Source of the DNA: Microvirga subterranea
Lineage (GTDB): Bacteria; Pseudomonadota; Alphaproteobacteria; Rhizobiales; Beijerinckiaceae
Reading direction: 5' to 3'
DNA length: 64,000 nt
Assembly: GCF_003350535.1 (NCBI RefSeq)
Contig: NZ_QQBB01000004.1
Location: forward strand, 417,384 to 481,383
Under the pieces are notes generated by a model. That model was not told the DNA's origin. It saw only the letters and a list, made by a program, of their open reading frames with translations, and searched no databases. Positions 37,483 through 45,980 of this stretch are shown here, one piece after another. A program made the translations under genes and the position numbers. Within the stretch, counting starts at the first letter, position 1. Each line of letters opens with the position of its first letter.

Positions 37483-38205
37483 ATGACTGCTGGAAAGACC
37501 GGACTTGTCGTCACCGCCCATCCGGGCGACTTCGTATGGCGTGCTGGCGGCGCCATCGCGCTACATGCCCGCAAGGGCTACCGCATGAAGATCGTCTGCC
37601 TCTCCTTCGGCGAGCGGGGAGAGAGCCAATGGGCGTGGAAGAAGGGCGACGTATCTCTCGCCGAGGTAAAGGCGCAGCGCCGCGAGGAAGCCGAGCGCGC
37701 CGCCGAGACCCTGGGGGCAGAGATCGAGTTCTTCGACGCTGGCGACTACCCGCTCCACACAACTCCCGAAATGCTTGAGCGACTGGTGGACATCTACCGG
37801 GAGCTGAAGCCGTCCTTCGTGCTCACGCACTCGCTCGAAGACCCTTACAATGTGGACCATCCCGAAGCGACACGCTTCGCGCAGGAAGCCCGCATCATCG
37901 CGCAGGCTGCGGGCCATAAGCCCAATCCGGATCTCACATACAATGCTCCGCCCGTCTTCCTGTTCGAGCCGCACCAGCCCGAGCAGTGCAACTACAAACC
38001 CAATGTGATCCTCAACATCGACGAGGTGTGGGAGACGAAGCGAAAGGCCTTCGAGATCCTCGCGGCCCAGAAGCACCTCTGGGACTACTACACCCGCGTG
38101 GCCCTCAACCGCGGCATGCAGGGCGGACGCAATTCCGGGCGGGCCATGACCTACGGCGAGGCTTACCAGAGAATCTTCCCCCAGATCGTGGAGGAGCTGG
38201 CATGA
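37483..38205 (+). CDS. galB: 4-oxalomesaconate hydratase (PIG-L deacetylase fold)
   Basis: A 240-residue zinc protein of the LmbE/PIG-L fold; in Pseudomonas GalB this fold hydrates 4-oxalomesaconate to 4-carboxy-4-hydroxy-2-oxoadipate. The metal motif [14 protein letters not shown] (AHPDD variant: Gly in place of the first Asp) and [18 protein letters not shown] carry the His and Asp ligands. Position between galD and galC supports GalB over a sugar deacetylase. Its stop overlaps the next start as ATGA. Confidence 0.9.
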   Translation: MTAGKTGLVVTAHPGDFVWRAGGAIALHARKGYRMKIVCLSFGERGESQWAWKKGDVSLAEVKAQRREEAERAAETLGAEIEFFDAGDYPLHTTPEMLERLVDIYRELKPSFVLTHSLEDPYNVDHPEATRFAQEARIIAQAAGHKPNPDLTYNAPPVFLFEPHQPEQCNYKPNVILNIDEVWETKRKAFEILAAQKHLWDYYTRVALNRGMQGGRNSGRAMTYGEAYQRIFPQIVEELA

Positions 38206-38894
38206 AGCCTGTCGTCGTCACCAACACGCCCCGCATCGATCAGAGCATCGTCGACCGCCTCGCGGAGCTCGGCACCGCCACGACCCATGAGGCCATGGGG
38301 CGCCTCGGCCTGATGAAGCCCTACATGCGGCCCATCTGGGCCGGCGCGCAGGTCGCCGGCAGCGCCGTCACGGTGCTGGCTCAGCCGGGCGACAACTGGA
38401 TGCTTCATGTCGCCATCGAGCAGTGCCGTCCGGGCGACATTCTGGTGGTCGGCGTGACTGCCGACAACACCGACGGCATGTTCGGCGATCTTCTGGCCAC
38501 CTCCCTCAAGGCGCGCGGCGCGGTCGGTCTCGTGATCGACGCCGGCGTGCGGGATGTGAAGACGCTAACCGAGATGGGCTTTCCCGTCTGGTCGCGGGCC
38601 GTCTCGGCCAAGGGCACGGTCAAGGCGACGCTCGGATCCGTCAACGTTCCGGTCGTCTGCGCCGGTGCGCTCGTGAAGCCGGGCGACGTGATCGTCGCCG
38701 ACGACGACGGCGTCGTGGTCGTGCCGCGAAAGGAAGCCGCCGTAATCGCAGAGGCCGGCGAAGCACGGGTGGCGAACGAGGACACCAAGCGGGAGATCCT
38801 CGGCTCCGGTGTGCTCGGCCTCGACCTCTACAAGATGCGCGAGCCGCTGGCGAAGGCAGGGCTCGTCTATGTCGAGTACAAGGACGAGGACTGA
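38202..38894 (+). CDS. galC: 4-carboxy-4-hydroxy-2-oxoadipate aldolase
   Basis: A 230-residue RraA-fold class II aldolase (GalC/LigK/ProA family) that splits 4-carboxy-4-hydroxy-2-oxoadipate into pyruvate and oxaloacetate, and can decarboxylate oxaloacetate. Motifs [68 protein letters not shown] hold the metal-binding Asp and Arg residues. ATG overlaps the galB stop. Confidence 0.93.
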   Translation: MKPVVVTNTPRIDQSIVDRLAELGTATTHEAMGRLGLMKPYMRPIWAGAQVAGSAVTVLAQPGDNWMLHVAIEQCRPGDILVVGVTADNTDGMFGDLLATSLKARGAVGLVIDAGVRDVKTLTEMGFPVWSRAVSAKGTVKATLGSVNVPVVCAGALVKPGDVIVADDDGVVVVPRKEAAVIAEAGEARVANEDTKREILGSGVLGLDLYKMREPLAKAGLVYVEYKDED

Positions 38895-38927
38895 CGCGTC
38901 CGTCACCGTTCAGGATGATATGAACCC

Positions 38928-39761
38928 ATGAGCCTTCAGATCGCCTTCATCGGCTACGGCGAAGTCGGCCAGCTCTTCTCGCGGCAGCTTCTCGCTAAAC
39001 CAGGTGTCCGGATCGCCGCCTACGACATTCTCTTCGACAATCCGGACAAGGGGCCGGAGCTGAAGCGGCGCGCCTCCGGGAATGGCGTCGAAGCCGCCCA
39101 CAGCGCTGCCGAGGCATGCCGTGGCGCCGACATCGTGATCTCGGCCGTGACAGCTGATTCCGCCGTGACGGCGGCCGAGCAGGCTGCGCCGCATCTTGGC
39201 CCATCCCAGACCTATATCGACCTCAACTCGATTTCGCCGGCGACGAAGCGCAAGGTCGCCGAACATGTCGGCCGGGGTGGCGCGAACTTCGTCGAATTCG
39301 CCGTCATGGCCCCGGTGAGCGGACCCGGCATCGAGGTTCCGATCCTCAGCGGGGGCGCGACGGCGGAGACCGTTTCAGAGACGCTGAATGCGCTAGGCAT
39401 GAAGATCAAGCCGGTCAGCACCGAGATCGGCACGGCCTCCGCCAGCAAGCTCTGCCGCAGCATCGTCATCAAGGGCATGGAAGCCCTGATGGTCGACTTC
39501 ACGCTCGCGTCGGAACGGGCCGGCGTCATGCCGGCCGTGCTGGAAAGCCTGAAGGCCTCCTATCCGGGCATGGACTGGGAGGGCGTCGCCAAGGTCATGA
39601 TGTCCCGCGTGAAGCAGCACGGCATCCGCCGCGCGGCGGAAATGCGCGAGGCGAGCCGCATGATCCATGAACTCGGCCTCGACGGATCGCTCGCCAGCGC
39701 CATTGCCGACCGTCAGGAGAGCTACGCCAAGGAAGCCGGCAAAGCCCACGAGGCTTGCTGA
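38928..39761 (+). CDS. 6-phosphogluconate-dehydrogenase-like NAD(P) oxidoreductase (DUF1932)
   Basis: A 277-residue two-domain dehydrogenase: N-terminal Rossmann fold (IAFIGYGEVGQLFSRQL, about 4-20), middle with AVMAPVSGPGIEVPILSGG and SASKLCRSIVIKGMEAL (the catalytic Lys-containing helix), and a C-terminal DUF1932 all-alpha domain. It is 33 bp after galC on the same strand. Family members act on 3-hydroxy acids or sulfonates; here an alcohol or semialdehyde intermediate of the aromatic route is possible, but unproven. Confidence 0.85.
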   Translation: MSLQIAFIGYGEVGQLFSRQLLAKPGVRIAAYDILFDNPDKGPELKRRASGNGVEAAHSAAEACRGADIVISAVTADSAVTAAEQAAPHLGPSQTYIDLNSISPATKRKVAEHVGRGGANFVEFAVMAPVSGPGIEVPILSGGATAETVSETLNALGMKIKPVSTEIGTASASKLCRSIVIKGMEALMVDFTLASERAGVMPAVLESLKASYPGMDWEGVAKVMMSRVKQHGIRRAAEMREASRMIHELGLDGSLASAIADRQESYAKEAGKAHEAC

Positions 39762-39775
39762 CAGGAACCGTGAAA

Positions 39776-40738
39776 ATGCAAGCTGAACCCGTGCTGGACC
39801 TCGCCCATCTGGGCCATCTCGAACTCCTCACCCCGAAGCCGGAGGAGAGCCTTCGGTTCTTCGTCGATATTCTGGGCATGACCGAGAGCGGCCGGCAGGG
39901 CGATTCCGTCTATCTCCGGGGCTGGGACGATTACGAGCACCACACCCTCAAGCTGACCGCGTCGAAGAAACCGGGCATGGGCCACATGGCCTTCCGGGCC
40001 AGAAGCCCTCAGGCCCTGCAGCGCCGTGTCGCGGCGCTGAAAGGTTCAGGATACGATGTCGGCTGGAACGACGGCGATCTCGGCCACGGCCCGGCCTTCG
40101 TCTGCCGCGACCCGGACGGCCATGTGATCGAGCTCTATTACGAGACCGAGTGGTACGTCGCGCCGCCAGAATTGAAGCCGGCTTTGAAGAACCAGGCCCA
40201 GCGCTTTCCGGCGCGCGGCGTGAACGTGCGCCGCCTCGACCACCTGAACTGCCTGGCGTCCGATATCCGTGCCAATCGCCTGTTCTTCGAGGACTATCTC
40301 GGGTGCCGGCTGACGGAGCAGATCGTCATGAACGACGGCACCGAGGCGGGGATGTGGATGACGCTCACCAACAAGAGCTACGACTTCGCCTTTACCCGCG
40401 ACCACACGGGCGCAAAAGGACGCTTCCACCACCTCACCTATGCCCTCGACAGTCGTGAGGAGATCCTTCGGGCCGCTGATATCTTCCTGGAGAACGGTGT
40501 TCCGATCGAATCCGGTCCCCATAAGCATGCCGTCCAGCAGACCTTCTTTCTCTACGTCTACGAGCCGGGCGGCAACCGGGTCGAAGTCTGCAATGCCGGC
40601 GCGCGGCTGATCCTCGCCCCCGACTGGAAGCCGATCGTCTGGACCGAGGAGGAGCGTAAGAAGGGCCAGGCGTGGGGCATGAAGACGGTCGAGTCCTTCC
40701 ACACCTACGGGACGCCTCCCATCGAGGAGACAGAATGA
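39776..40738 (+). CDS. Type I extradiol (catechol 2,3-) dioxygenase
   Basis: A 320-residue two-module VOC dioxygenase of the metapyrocatechase type. The iron ligands are visible in the second module: His156 (RRLDHLNCL), His219 (RFHHLTYAL) and Glu270 (NRVEVCNAG), giving the intact 2-His-1-carboxylate triad. It cleaves a catecholic ring next to the diol. Its place as last gene of the galD-galB-galC cluster is unusual, since gallate and protocatechuate 4,5-dioxygenases are type II (LigAB-like). Start ATG 39776 has AGGA upstream. Confidence 0.9.
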   Translation: MQAEPVLDLAHLGHLELLTPKPEESLRFFVDILGMTESGRQGDSVYLRGWDDYEHHTLKLTASKKPGMGHMAFRARSPQALQRRVAALKGSGYDVGWNDGDLGHGPAFVCRDPDGHVIELYYETEWYVAPPELKPALKNQAQRFPARGVNVRRLDHLNCLASDIRANRLFFEDYLGCRLTEQIVMNDGTEAGMWMTLTNKSYDFAFTRDHTGAKGRFHHLTYALDSREEILRAADIFLENGVPIESGPHKHAVQQTFFLYVYEPGGNRVEVCNAGARLILAPDWKPIVWTEEERKKGQAWGMKTVESFHTYGTPPIEETE

Positions 40739-40786
40739 ACGGCCCCGTTCAGCCGGCCCATGGTCGCTGCGGCTGAATCCGGGCCT

Positions 40787-41002
40787 TTAACCGAAGAGTG
40801 GTCGCTCCTGCATGAACGAGACCCGGAGGCGAGAGGCCGCGGAACCAGCCTCGATCTCCCTAAGCTTTTCCTCGACCAGATCCGCCAGGACGCTCTTTGG
40901 GCTCAGGGCGCGCACTTGGCACACCGCCTCCTTCAGTTCATCCAGATCGGTGGGATGGATACCCGCTTTCTCTCGCAGGTCAGGTCCCTGTTCCGACGTC
41001 AT
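40787..41002 (-). CDS. Small helical protein, hypothetical
   Basis: A 71-residue charged protein (MTSEQGPDLREKAG...LDELKEAVCQVRALSPKSVLADLVEEKLREIEAG) predicted mostly helical. GGAGG lies 7 bases before the ATG at 41002. It is convergent with the dioxygenase. No family recognised; codon use is compatible with a gene. Confidence 0.45.
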   Translation of the reverse strand: MTSEQGPDLREKAGIHPTDLDELKEAVCQVRALSPKSVLADLVEEKLREIEAGSAASRLRVSFMQERPLFG

Positions 41003-41179
41003 TCATGTTCCTCCGCTTGAGCCGACGAAGCGGCGAATGAGCCCGTGTCGAACAGGGATGAAGGTAGGCTTGGCCGGATGCAGGCTGGATTGCGGGCAGA
41101 TTACGGTTCTGTAATGCGACGCCCGCCATCCGACCTCAACGCCGGACAGGCGACCGATACTCTAAGCTTTTGCTCGGAC

Positions 41180-41223
41180 GCATCTTTTCACGCAAAACCG
41201 GTTCCCACTTTTGCGTTCGATGC
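41180..41223. repeat. Rhizobial-type intergenic palindrome
   Basis: GCAT (41180) and ATGC (41220) flank ACGCAAAA (41190-41197) and TTTTGCGT (41209-41216), enclosing CCGGTTCCCAC. The core GCAAAACCGGTTCCCACTTTTGC belongs, from memory, to an intergenic element repeated widely in Hyphomicrobiales genomes. Only one copy is seen in this window. It lies directly after the stop of the small gene at 41229. Confidence 0.7.
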
Positions 41224-41228
41224 TCTAG

Positions 41229-41309
41229 TCAGTGCAGGACGATCAGCCAGCCGACCAATGTCAAGGGTGCGATGACGCCGAGGAGGAACGATAAAGCAGA
41301 CTGGGTCAT
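41229..41309 (-). CDS. 26-residue single-helix membrane peptide
   Basis: A very short open frame reading MTQSALSFLLGVIAPLTLVG then WLIVLH, i.e. a single hydrophobic helix across the whole peptide. It has the best ribosome site in the area (GGCAGGAGG, 5 bases before ATG 41309) and a TGA stop followed by the palindromic repeat. Such tiny membrane proteins are often subunits or regulators of larger complexes; the partner is unknown. Confidence 0.6.
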   Translation of the reverse strand: MTQSALSFLLGVIAPLTLVGWLIVLH

Positions 41310-41396
41310 GGAAACCTCCTGCCTATCGATTAACCATACTAGACCTGCGGCTCGACCGCTGTGCGCGCCGTCACGCGGCGAGCCCATCAGACCACC

Positions 41397-41627
41397 TCAG
41401 TCCTGCGTCCTCCTCAGGGATGCGTCCGTCTTGCTTGGAGCATCATCGGATGTCGTCGCCTGACCGGAGCCTTTTCTCTTGCGCCATTTGTACATGAGCC
41501 AAGCCAAGCCGGACCCGAGAGCCGCCAACACGACAACCGCCGAGCTTGGATAGTCTCGAAAATTGATGCGAGCCGCCTCGTCGGAATCGTCGACACCGGC
41601 TTCCGGCTCGCTCTCGCGATCTTGCAT
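41397..41627 (-). CDS. Small single-helix membrane protein
   Basis: A 76-residue protein: acidic N-terminus (MQDRESEPEAGVDDSDEAARI), one helix (AVVVLAALGSGLAWLMYKW, about 30-48), and a basic then polar tail (KRKGSGQATTSDDAPSK). ATG 41627 is preferred because GAGGAG lies 7 bases upstream; an ATG at 41654 is in frame but lacks a site. Unknown function; conserved-hypothetical style. Confidence 0.6.
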   Translation of the reverse strand: MQDRESEPEAGVDDSDEAARINFRDYPSSAVVVLAALGSGLAWLMYKWRKRKGSGQATTSDDAPSKTDASLRRTQD

Positions 41628-41744
41628 CAAGGACTCCTCATCGAAGCGAGCCATTATATAGGACCCACAGCTGAGGCTTCCATCAGGCAGCCTCCAGAGA
41701 GGCTTGGCAAGGGCGAAACCGTGGTTGATTCCGCCCTTGGGCTG

Positions 41745-41761
41745 AAGGGGCCCTGCCCCTT
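41745..41761 (-). terminator. Hairpin at the end of the shikimate operon
   Basis: AAGGGGC (41745-41751) pairs with GCCCCTT (41755-41761) around a CCT loop, overlapping the stop codon of the last gene. There is no T-tract. Confidence 0.4.
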
Positions 41762-42782
41762 ACTTCTTGCCGGACCGGACCCGTTCGATCTCCGACATCA
41801 TCTCGGTCGCGCTGTCCTTACCGAACTCCTCGGTGAACTTGTCGCGCACCGCCTTGGTCTTCTCGCGCAGCTTCGCCATCTCGTCGTCCGAAAGCGTCGT
41901 GACCTCCATGCCCTTCGCCTTGAGTTCTTCAAGGGCCGTCTTCTCGAAGTCGCGGATGGTCTTGCGTTCGAAGTCCTTCGCCTCGTTGGCAGCGTCGGTG
42001 ATGAGCGCCTGCTCGTCCGGCGTCAGCTTGTCCCAGAAGCGCTTGCTCATGAGGAAAGCCCAGACGCTGTAGATGTGGTTGGACATCACCGTGTGCTTCT
42101 GCACCTCATAGAACTTGGAGGCCAGAATGGTGGCGAGGGGGTTCTCCTGACCGTCGATCGTCTTGGTTTCAAGCGCCGTATAGACCTCGGTGAACGGCAT
42201 CGGCACCGCGTTGGCGCCCAGCTCCCGGAACGTGTCGATGAAGAGCGGGTTCTGGATGACGCGCAGCTTCAGGCCGGCGAAATCCTCCGCCTTGGTGATA
42301 GGGCGGCGGCTGTTGGTCACCTGGCGGAAGCCGTTCTCCCAGAAACCGAAGCCGATCAACCCCTTCTCTGGAAGCTTGGCCATCAGCTTCTGACCGAAGG
42401 GGCCGTCGAGGAGCGCATCCGCCTCCTGGCCATTCTGGAACAGGAACGGCAGGTTGATCAGGCCGAAATCCTTCAGGCCCGAAATCCCCACAAGGGTCGA
42501 GGTATCCGGGATCGTCATCTCCTGGGTGCCGCCCTGGAGCGCGGAGATCATCGTCACGTCGTTGCCGAGCGCACCGCCCGCGAAGAGCCGGACCTTGATC
42601 TTGCCGCCGCTCTTCTGGCTGACGATCTCGGCAAACCGCGCCACCGCCTGCCCTTGCGGATGGTCCGCGCTCAGGCCGATCCCGACCTTGATGGTCCGGT
42701 CACGGATGTCGGCTGCGTGAGCGGTTGAGATTGCGAACAGGCCCGCCAGAAGCGACGAGGCCACGAGTCTTCCAAGCACCAT
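41760..42782 (-). CDS. TRAP transporter substrate-binding protein DctP (second copy)
   Basis: A 340-residue DctP with a signal peptide ending at AHAA (about residue 20). Motifs KVGIGLSADHPQGQAVARFAEIV, SGGKIKVRLFAGGALGND, GLKLRVIQNPLFIDTFRELGANAVPMPFTEVYTALETKTIDGQENP are family standard. It is a paralogue of the DctP at 44889 (same GQENP and SKFYEVQKH patterns). It is the last gene of the shikimate operon and has no DctQ/M of its own nearby, so it may share those at 45981-47861. ATG 42782 has GGAGG 7 bases upstream. Confidence 0.9.
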   Translation of the reverse strand: MVLGRLVASSLLAGLFAISTAHAADIRDRTIKVGIGLSADHPQGQAVARFAEIVSQKSGGKIKVRLFAGGALGNDVTMISALQGGTQEMTIPDTSTLVGISGLKDFGLINLPFLFQNGQEADALLDGPFGQKLMAKLPEKGLIGFGFWENGFRQVTNSRRPITKAEDFAGLKLRVIQNPLFIDTFRELGANAVPMPFTEVYTALETKTIDGQENPLATILASKFYEVQKHTVMSNHIYSVWAFLMSKRFWDKLTPDEQALITDAANEAKDFERKTIRDFEKTALEELKAKGMEVTTLSDDEMAKLREKTKAVRDKFTEEFGKDSATEMMSEIERVRSGKK

Positions 42783-42919
42783 GATATCCTCCATGTAACG
42801 ATCGCGGCGGATCTCAGCCGCCAAACTTTGGTGTTGCACGTCCTTGGCGTTTCTCCGGCCTTGGACAGTCGAATTCCCGTCTCCGTTTCTGCGGTGCTCC
42901 GGGAAGTGGAATCGGGCGC

Positions 42920-44806
42920 TCAAATGCGCGGCATGCCCGGACTTGGCGCGAGACGCGTCTGGGCCGCCAGCCGGATCGGCGCGTTCACAGCCCCGAAGCC
43001 GCGGTAGCCGCGGCGCTGTACGATTTCGAAGAAGAAGCCGCCTTCCAAAGATTTCGTGTAGGCCTGAAAATATTCGGCGGAGCCGTCGACGTCGTAGAGG
43101 ATGCTGGCCTCCCGCAACCGGTCGATCTGATCGGGCGGGAGGTCCGTACGCGCCTCCAGGTCGTCATAGTAGTTCTCGGGGATCGGCAGCAGCGCGACCC
43201 CACGCTCACGAAGCCGCTCCACCGTTGCGAAGATGTCGGTGGTCGCAAGTGCTATGTGCTGGACCCCCGATCCGAACATGTCGGTGAGGAACCGCGAGGC
43301 CTGCGTGTGACGGCTCAAGGACGCGTTGAGCGCCAGCCGGAATCTCCCGTCCTCGGTTTCCACCACTTGGCTCTGCACGACGCCGCCCGGGTCCATCACG
43401 TTTTGCACGGGCGACTTCCGCACGTCGAACAGGGCGACATAGAAGAGGAGCCACGTCAGCATCTCCTCGTAATGCATCGACTGGGACAGGTGATCATAGG
43501 CAACGAGACCCGCTCCTTCATCCTCGGCGCCGGTCACCGCGTTGAAGTCCGCCTCCCATAGCCTGTCGAGGCCACTTTTGTGATCGACGAAATAGACCAG
43601 ACTGCCGCCGAGGCCGCGGACCGCCGGAATGTCGAGCTCGCCCGGGCCGACCGCCTGGCGGAAGGGCTGATCCAGAAGCTTGACGGCCCGATCGACGGTG
43701 GCCGCCGCATCGTCGACCCGGAGCGCAACGGCGCAGACCGATGGACCATGGGTAATGTTGAAGGAGTGGGCGAAGCCTTCCTTCTCGCAATTGACCACGA
43801 TATTGATGTCGCCCTGCCGCCACCGTGTGACGTCTTTTGAGCGGTGGATTCCAGCCCTTACGAAGCCCAGCCCCTGCAGGACATGCTCGAACGCCTTGAC
43901 ATTGCGCTCGTCCATGGCGAATTCGACGAACTCCACTCCATGGCAGACCGCGCGCGGCGGCAGGTCGGGTAGGTCCGGAACCGGGAGGCCCGTACGGCGC
44001 TGGAGCTGATCAAGCATGAAGAGCAGAGACCGTTGCCCATCCACCGCAACACTGCGGGCGGAGCCGGCGCGGAACCGGTCGTTGAAGATCTCAAGCGAAA
44101 GGAGACCATCGAATCCCGTGGCCTGTAGAGCCTCCATGAAATCGTCGACGGCGAGGTCGCCCTGCCCCGGGAAGCATCGGTAATGGCGGCTCCAGGACAG
44201 GTAATCCATGTCGAGCAGAGGAGCGTCGGCGATCTGCACGAGGAAGATACGGTCCCGCGGGATGGAGCGGATTGCGTCCAGGGGAGTCTTCCGCACGAGG
44301 GCGTGAAAGGAGTCTAGCACGAGGCCGATGGACTGATGATCTGCGCGGCGCACCACCTCCCAGGCATCGCGGTAATCGTTGATGTGCCTGCCCCAGGCAA
44401 GAGCCTCGAAGCCGACCCGAATGCCGCGCTTGGCTGCGCGTTCGCCGAGTTCCTGGAAATCCGCCGCCGCGCGGTCGATGCCTCCCAGCGAATGAGGCGA
44501 GACATTGCTGCACACGAGCAGGAGGTCGCAGCCCAGTTCCTGCATCAGGTCGAACTTACGTTCGGCACGATCGAAGACGCGCGTCCTCTGCGGCTCCGGC
44601 ATGCCCTCGAAGTCGCGGAACGGCTGGAACGTGATTGTCCTGAGGCCCAAATCCGCAATCATGCGGCGCACGTCGGTGGGTGTGCCGTTGAAGGACAGGA
44701 GGTCGTTCTCGAAGATTTCGACGCCCTTGAACCGAGCGGCCGCGATGGCCTGGAGCTTCTCGTCCAGGGTGCCGCTCAACGAAACGGTGGCAATGGCGGT
44801 CTGCAC
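42920..44806 (-). CDS. quiC: 3-dehydroshikimate dehydratase, fused to HPPD-like domain
   Basis: A 628-residue two-domain protein. Residues 1-280 form an AP-endonuclease-2/xylose-isomerase TIM barrel (QTAIATVSLSGTLDEKLQAIAAARFKGVEIFENDLL; metal ligands in VGFEALAWG, GLVLDSFHAL, QIADAP and LSLEIFND), which dehydrates 3-dehydroshikimate to protocatechuate. The C-terminal half is a 4-hydroxyphenylpyruvate-dioxygenase-like VOC pair (GVEFVEFAMDE, VQHIALATTDIF, GGFFFEIVQRRGYRGFG), as in QuiC/QsuB. GTG 44806 with GGAAGG upstream fits the family start; ATG 44881 or 44887 are alternatives. Confidence 0.92.
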   Translation of the reverse strand: MQTAIATVSLSGTLDEKLQAIAAARFKGVEIFENDLLSFNGTPTDVRRMIADLGLRTITFQPFRDFEGMPEPQRTRVFDRAERKFDLMQELGCDLLLVCSNVSPHSLGGIDRAAADFQELGERAAKRGIRVGFEALAWGRHINDYRDAWEVVRRADHQSIGLVLDSFHALVRKTPLDAIRSIPRDRIFLVQIADAPLLDMDYLSWSRHYRCFPGQGDLAVDDFMEALQATGFDGLLSLEIFNDRFRAGSARSVAVDGQRSLLFMLDQLQRRTGLPVPDLPDLPPRAVCHGVEFVEFAMDERNVKAFEHVLQGLGFVRAGIHRSKDVTRWRQGDINIVVNCEKEGFAHSFNITHGPSVCAVALRVDDAAATVDRAVKLLDQPFRQAVGPGELDIPAVRGLGGSLVYFVDHKSGLDRLWEADFNAVTGAEDEGAGLVAYDHLSQSMHYEEMLTWLLFYVALFDVRKSPVQNVMDPGGVVQSQVVETEDGRFRLALNASLSRHTQASRFLTDMFGSGVQHIALATTDIFATVERLRERGVALLPIPENYYDDLEARTDLPPDQIDRLREASILYDVDGSAEYFQAYTKSLEGGFFFEIVQRRGYRGFGAVNAPIRLAAQTRLAPSPGMPRI

Positions 44807-44827
44807 AGCTTCAGCCTTCCATCTTAA

Positions 44828-44878
44828 CGGCCGTTCGAAACGACGGGTAACGGCCGACCGCTCCTGCGAACGGTCAGC
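44828..44878 (-). promoter_or_regulatory. Hairpin cluster between dctP and quiC
   Basis: Two alternative stems lie here: CGGCCGTT (44828-44835) with AACGGCCG (44849-44856), and GCCGACCG (44853-44860) with CGGTCAGC (44871-44878). They share bases 44853-44856 and so exclude each other. Part of the region may be coding if quiC starts at 44881. Confidence 0.4.
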
Positions 44879-44888
44879 CATCGGCATA

Positions 44889-45905
44889 TCAGCGCTTGGC
44901 GCGCGCCTTCTCGACCTCGGCGAAGAGCTGCTTGACGGTCGCCTCATCCGCTTCCTTGGCGAACTTGTCCGTAACGGGCTTCACCTTGTCGCGCAGGCGG
45001 GCAATCTCCTCGGGCGGGAGCTCCGTCAGCTGCATGCCCTGGGCCTTCAGCTGTTCAATCGCCTTGGCTTCCGCATCGCGCGAGATCTGACGCTGGAAGG
45101 TTTTGGCCTCGGCAGCGGCCTCCTCGATCACCTTCCGCTCTTCCGGGTCGAAGCGGTCCCACACCCGCTTGCTGAAGATCACGATCTGCGGGTTGTAGAC
45201 GTGGCGGGTGAAGGTCAGATACTTCTGCACCTCGGCAAATTTCGAGGTCTGAATCACGGTTGCGGGATTTTCCTGGCCGTCGACCGTCTTCTGCTCGAGG
45301 GCCGTGTAGAGCTCCGGGAACGGAAGCGGCACGGAATTGGCACCGAGCGTGTTGAAGAGATCGATATAGATCGGTGATTGCAGGACTCGGATCTTGAGCC
45401 CCTGGATATCCTCGAGTTTGGTGACAGGTCGGCGGCTGTTGGTCAGATTGCGGAATCCGAGATCCCAGTAGCCGAGCCCGACAAGATTCTTCGGCGCCAG
45501 TGTCTCTGCCAGTTTCTGCCCGAAAGGACCGTCAGTGACGGCGTCCGCCTCCTTCGGGTTCTCGAACAGGAACGGCAGGTCGAACAATCCGAACTCCTTC
45601 ACCTGACCGACAAGAAGGCCTGCGTTCAGAACCGTCATGTCGATGGTGCCGCCTTGGAGAGCGGAAACCGTCTGCAGGTCGCCGCCGAGCTGGCCGCTCG
45701 GAAACAAGCGCACCTTCATCTTGCCGCCGCTCTTCTGCTCGACGAGCTCGGCGAACCTCTTCGCTCCCTGTCCTTGTGGGTGCTCCTGGGCGTTCTGGAA
45801 CGCGAACCGGATCGTGTGCTCCTTGATCTCGGCACTGGCTGATCCCGGCAGCAGGAACGCCGTGCCCATGAGCATGCCGGCAAGGATTGTCTTGAGACCC
45901 TTCAT
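44889..45905 (-). CDS. TRAP transporter substrate-binding protein DctP
   Basis: A 338-residue periplasmic binding protein; signal peptide ends at SASA (residue 25). Mature motifs HTIRFAFQNAQEHPQGQGAKRFAELV, SGGKMKVRLFPSGQLGGD, GLKIRVLQSPIYIDLFNTLGANSVPLPFPELYTALEQKTVDGQENP are typical. It follows dctQ-dctM and precedes quiC, so shikimate, quinate or a related acid is the likely ligand (inferred from context). Confidence 0.93.
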   Translation of the reverse strand: MKGLKTILAGMLMGTAFLLPGSASAEIKEHTIRFAFQNAQEHPQGQGAKRFAELVEQKSGGKMKVRLFPSGQLGGDLQTVSALQGGTIDMTVLNAGLLVGQVKEFGLFDLPFLFENPKEADAVTDGPFGQKLAETLAPKNLVGLGYWDLGFRNLTNSRRPVTKLEDIQGLKIRVLQSPIYIDLFNTLGANSVPLPFPELYTALEQKTVDGQENPATVIQTSKFAEVQKYLTFTRHVYNPQIVIFSKRVWDRFDPEERKVIEEAAAEAKTFQRQISRDAEAKAIEQLKAQGMQLTELPPEEIARLRDKVKPVTDKFAKEADEATVKQLFAEVEKARAKR

Positions 45906-45980
45906 AACCCTTCTCTCCTTCTTTGACGTTTCCTCGGAGTGCCGTTCTCTTACGGCCTTGTTGTTGCGGGCTTTGCCCGG

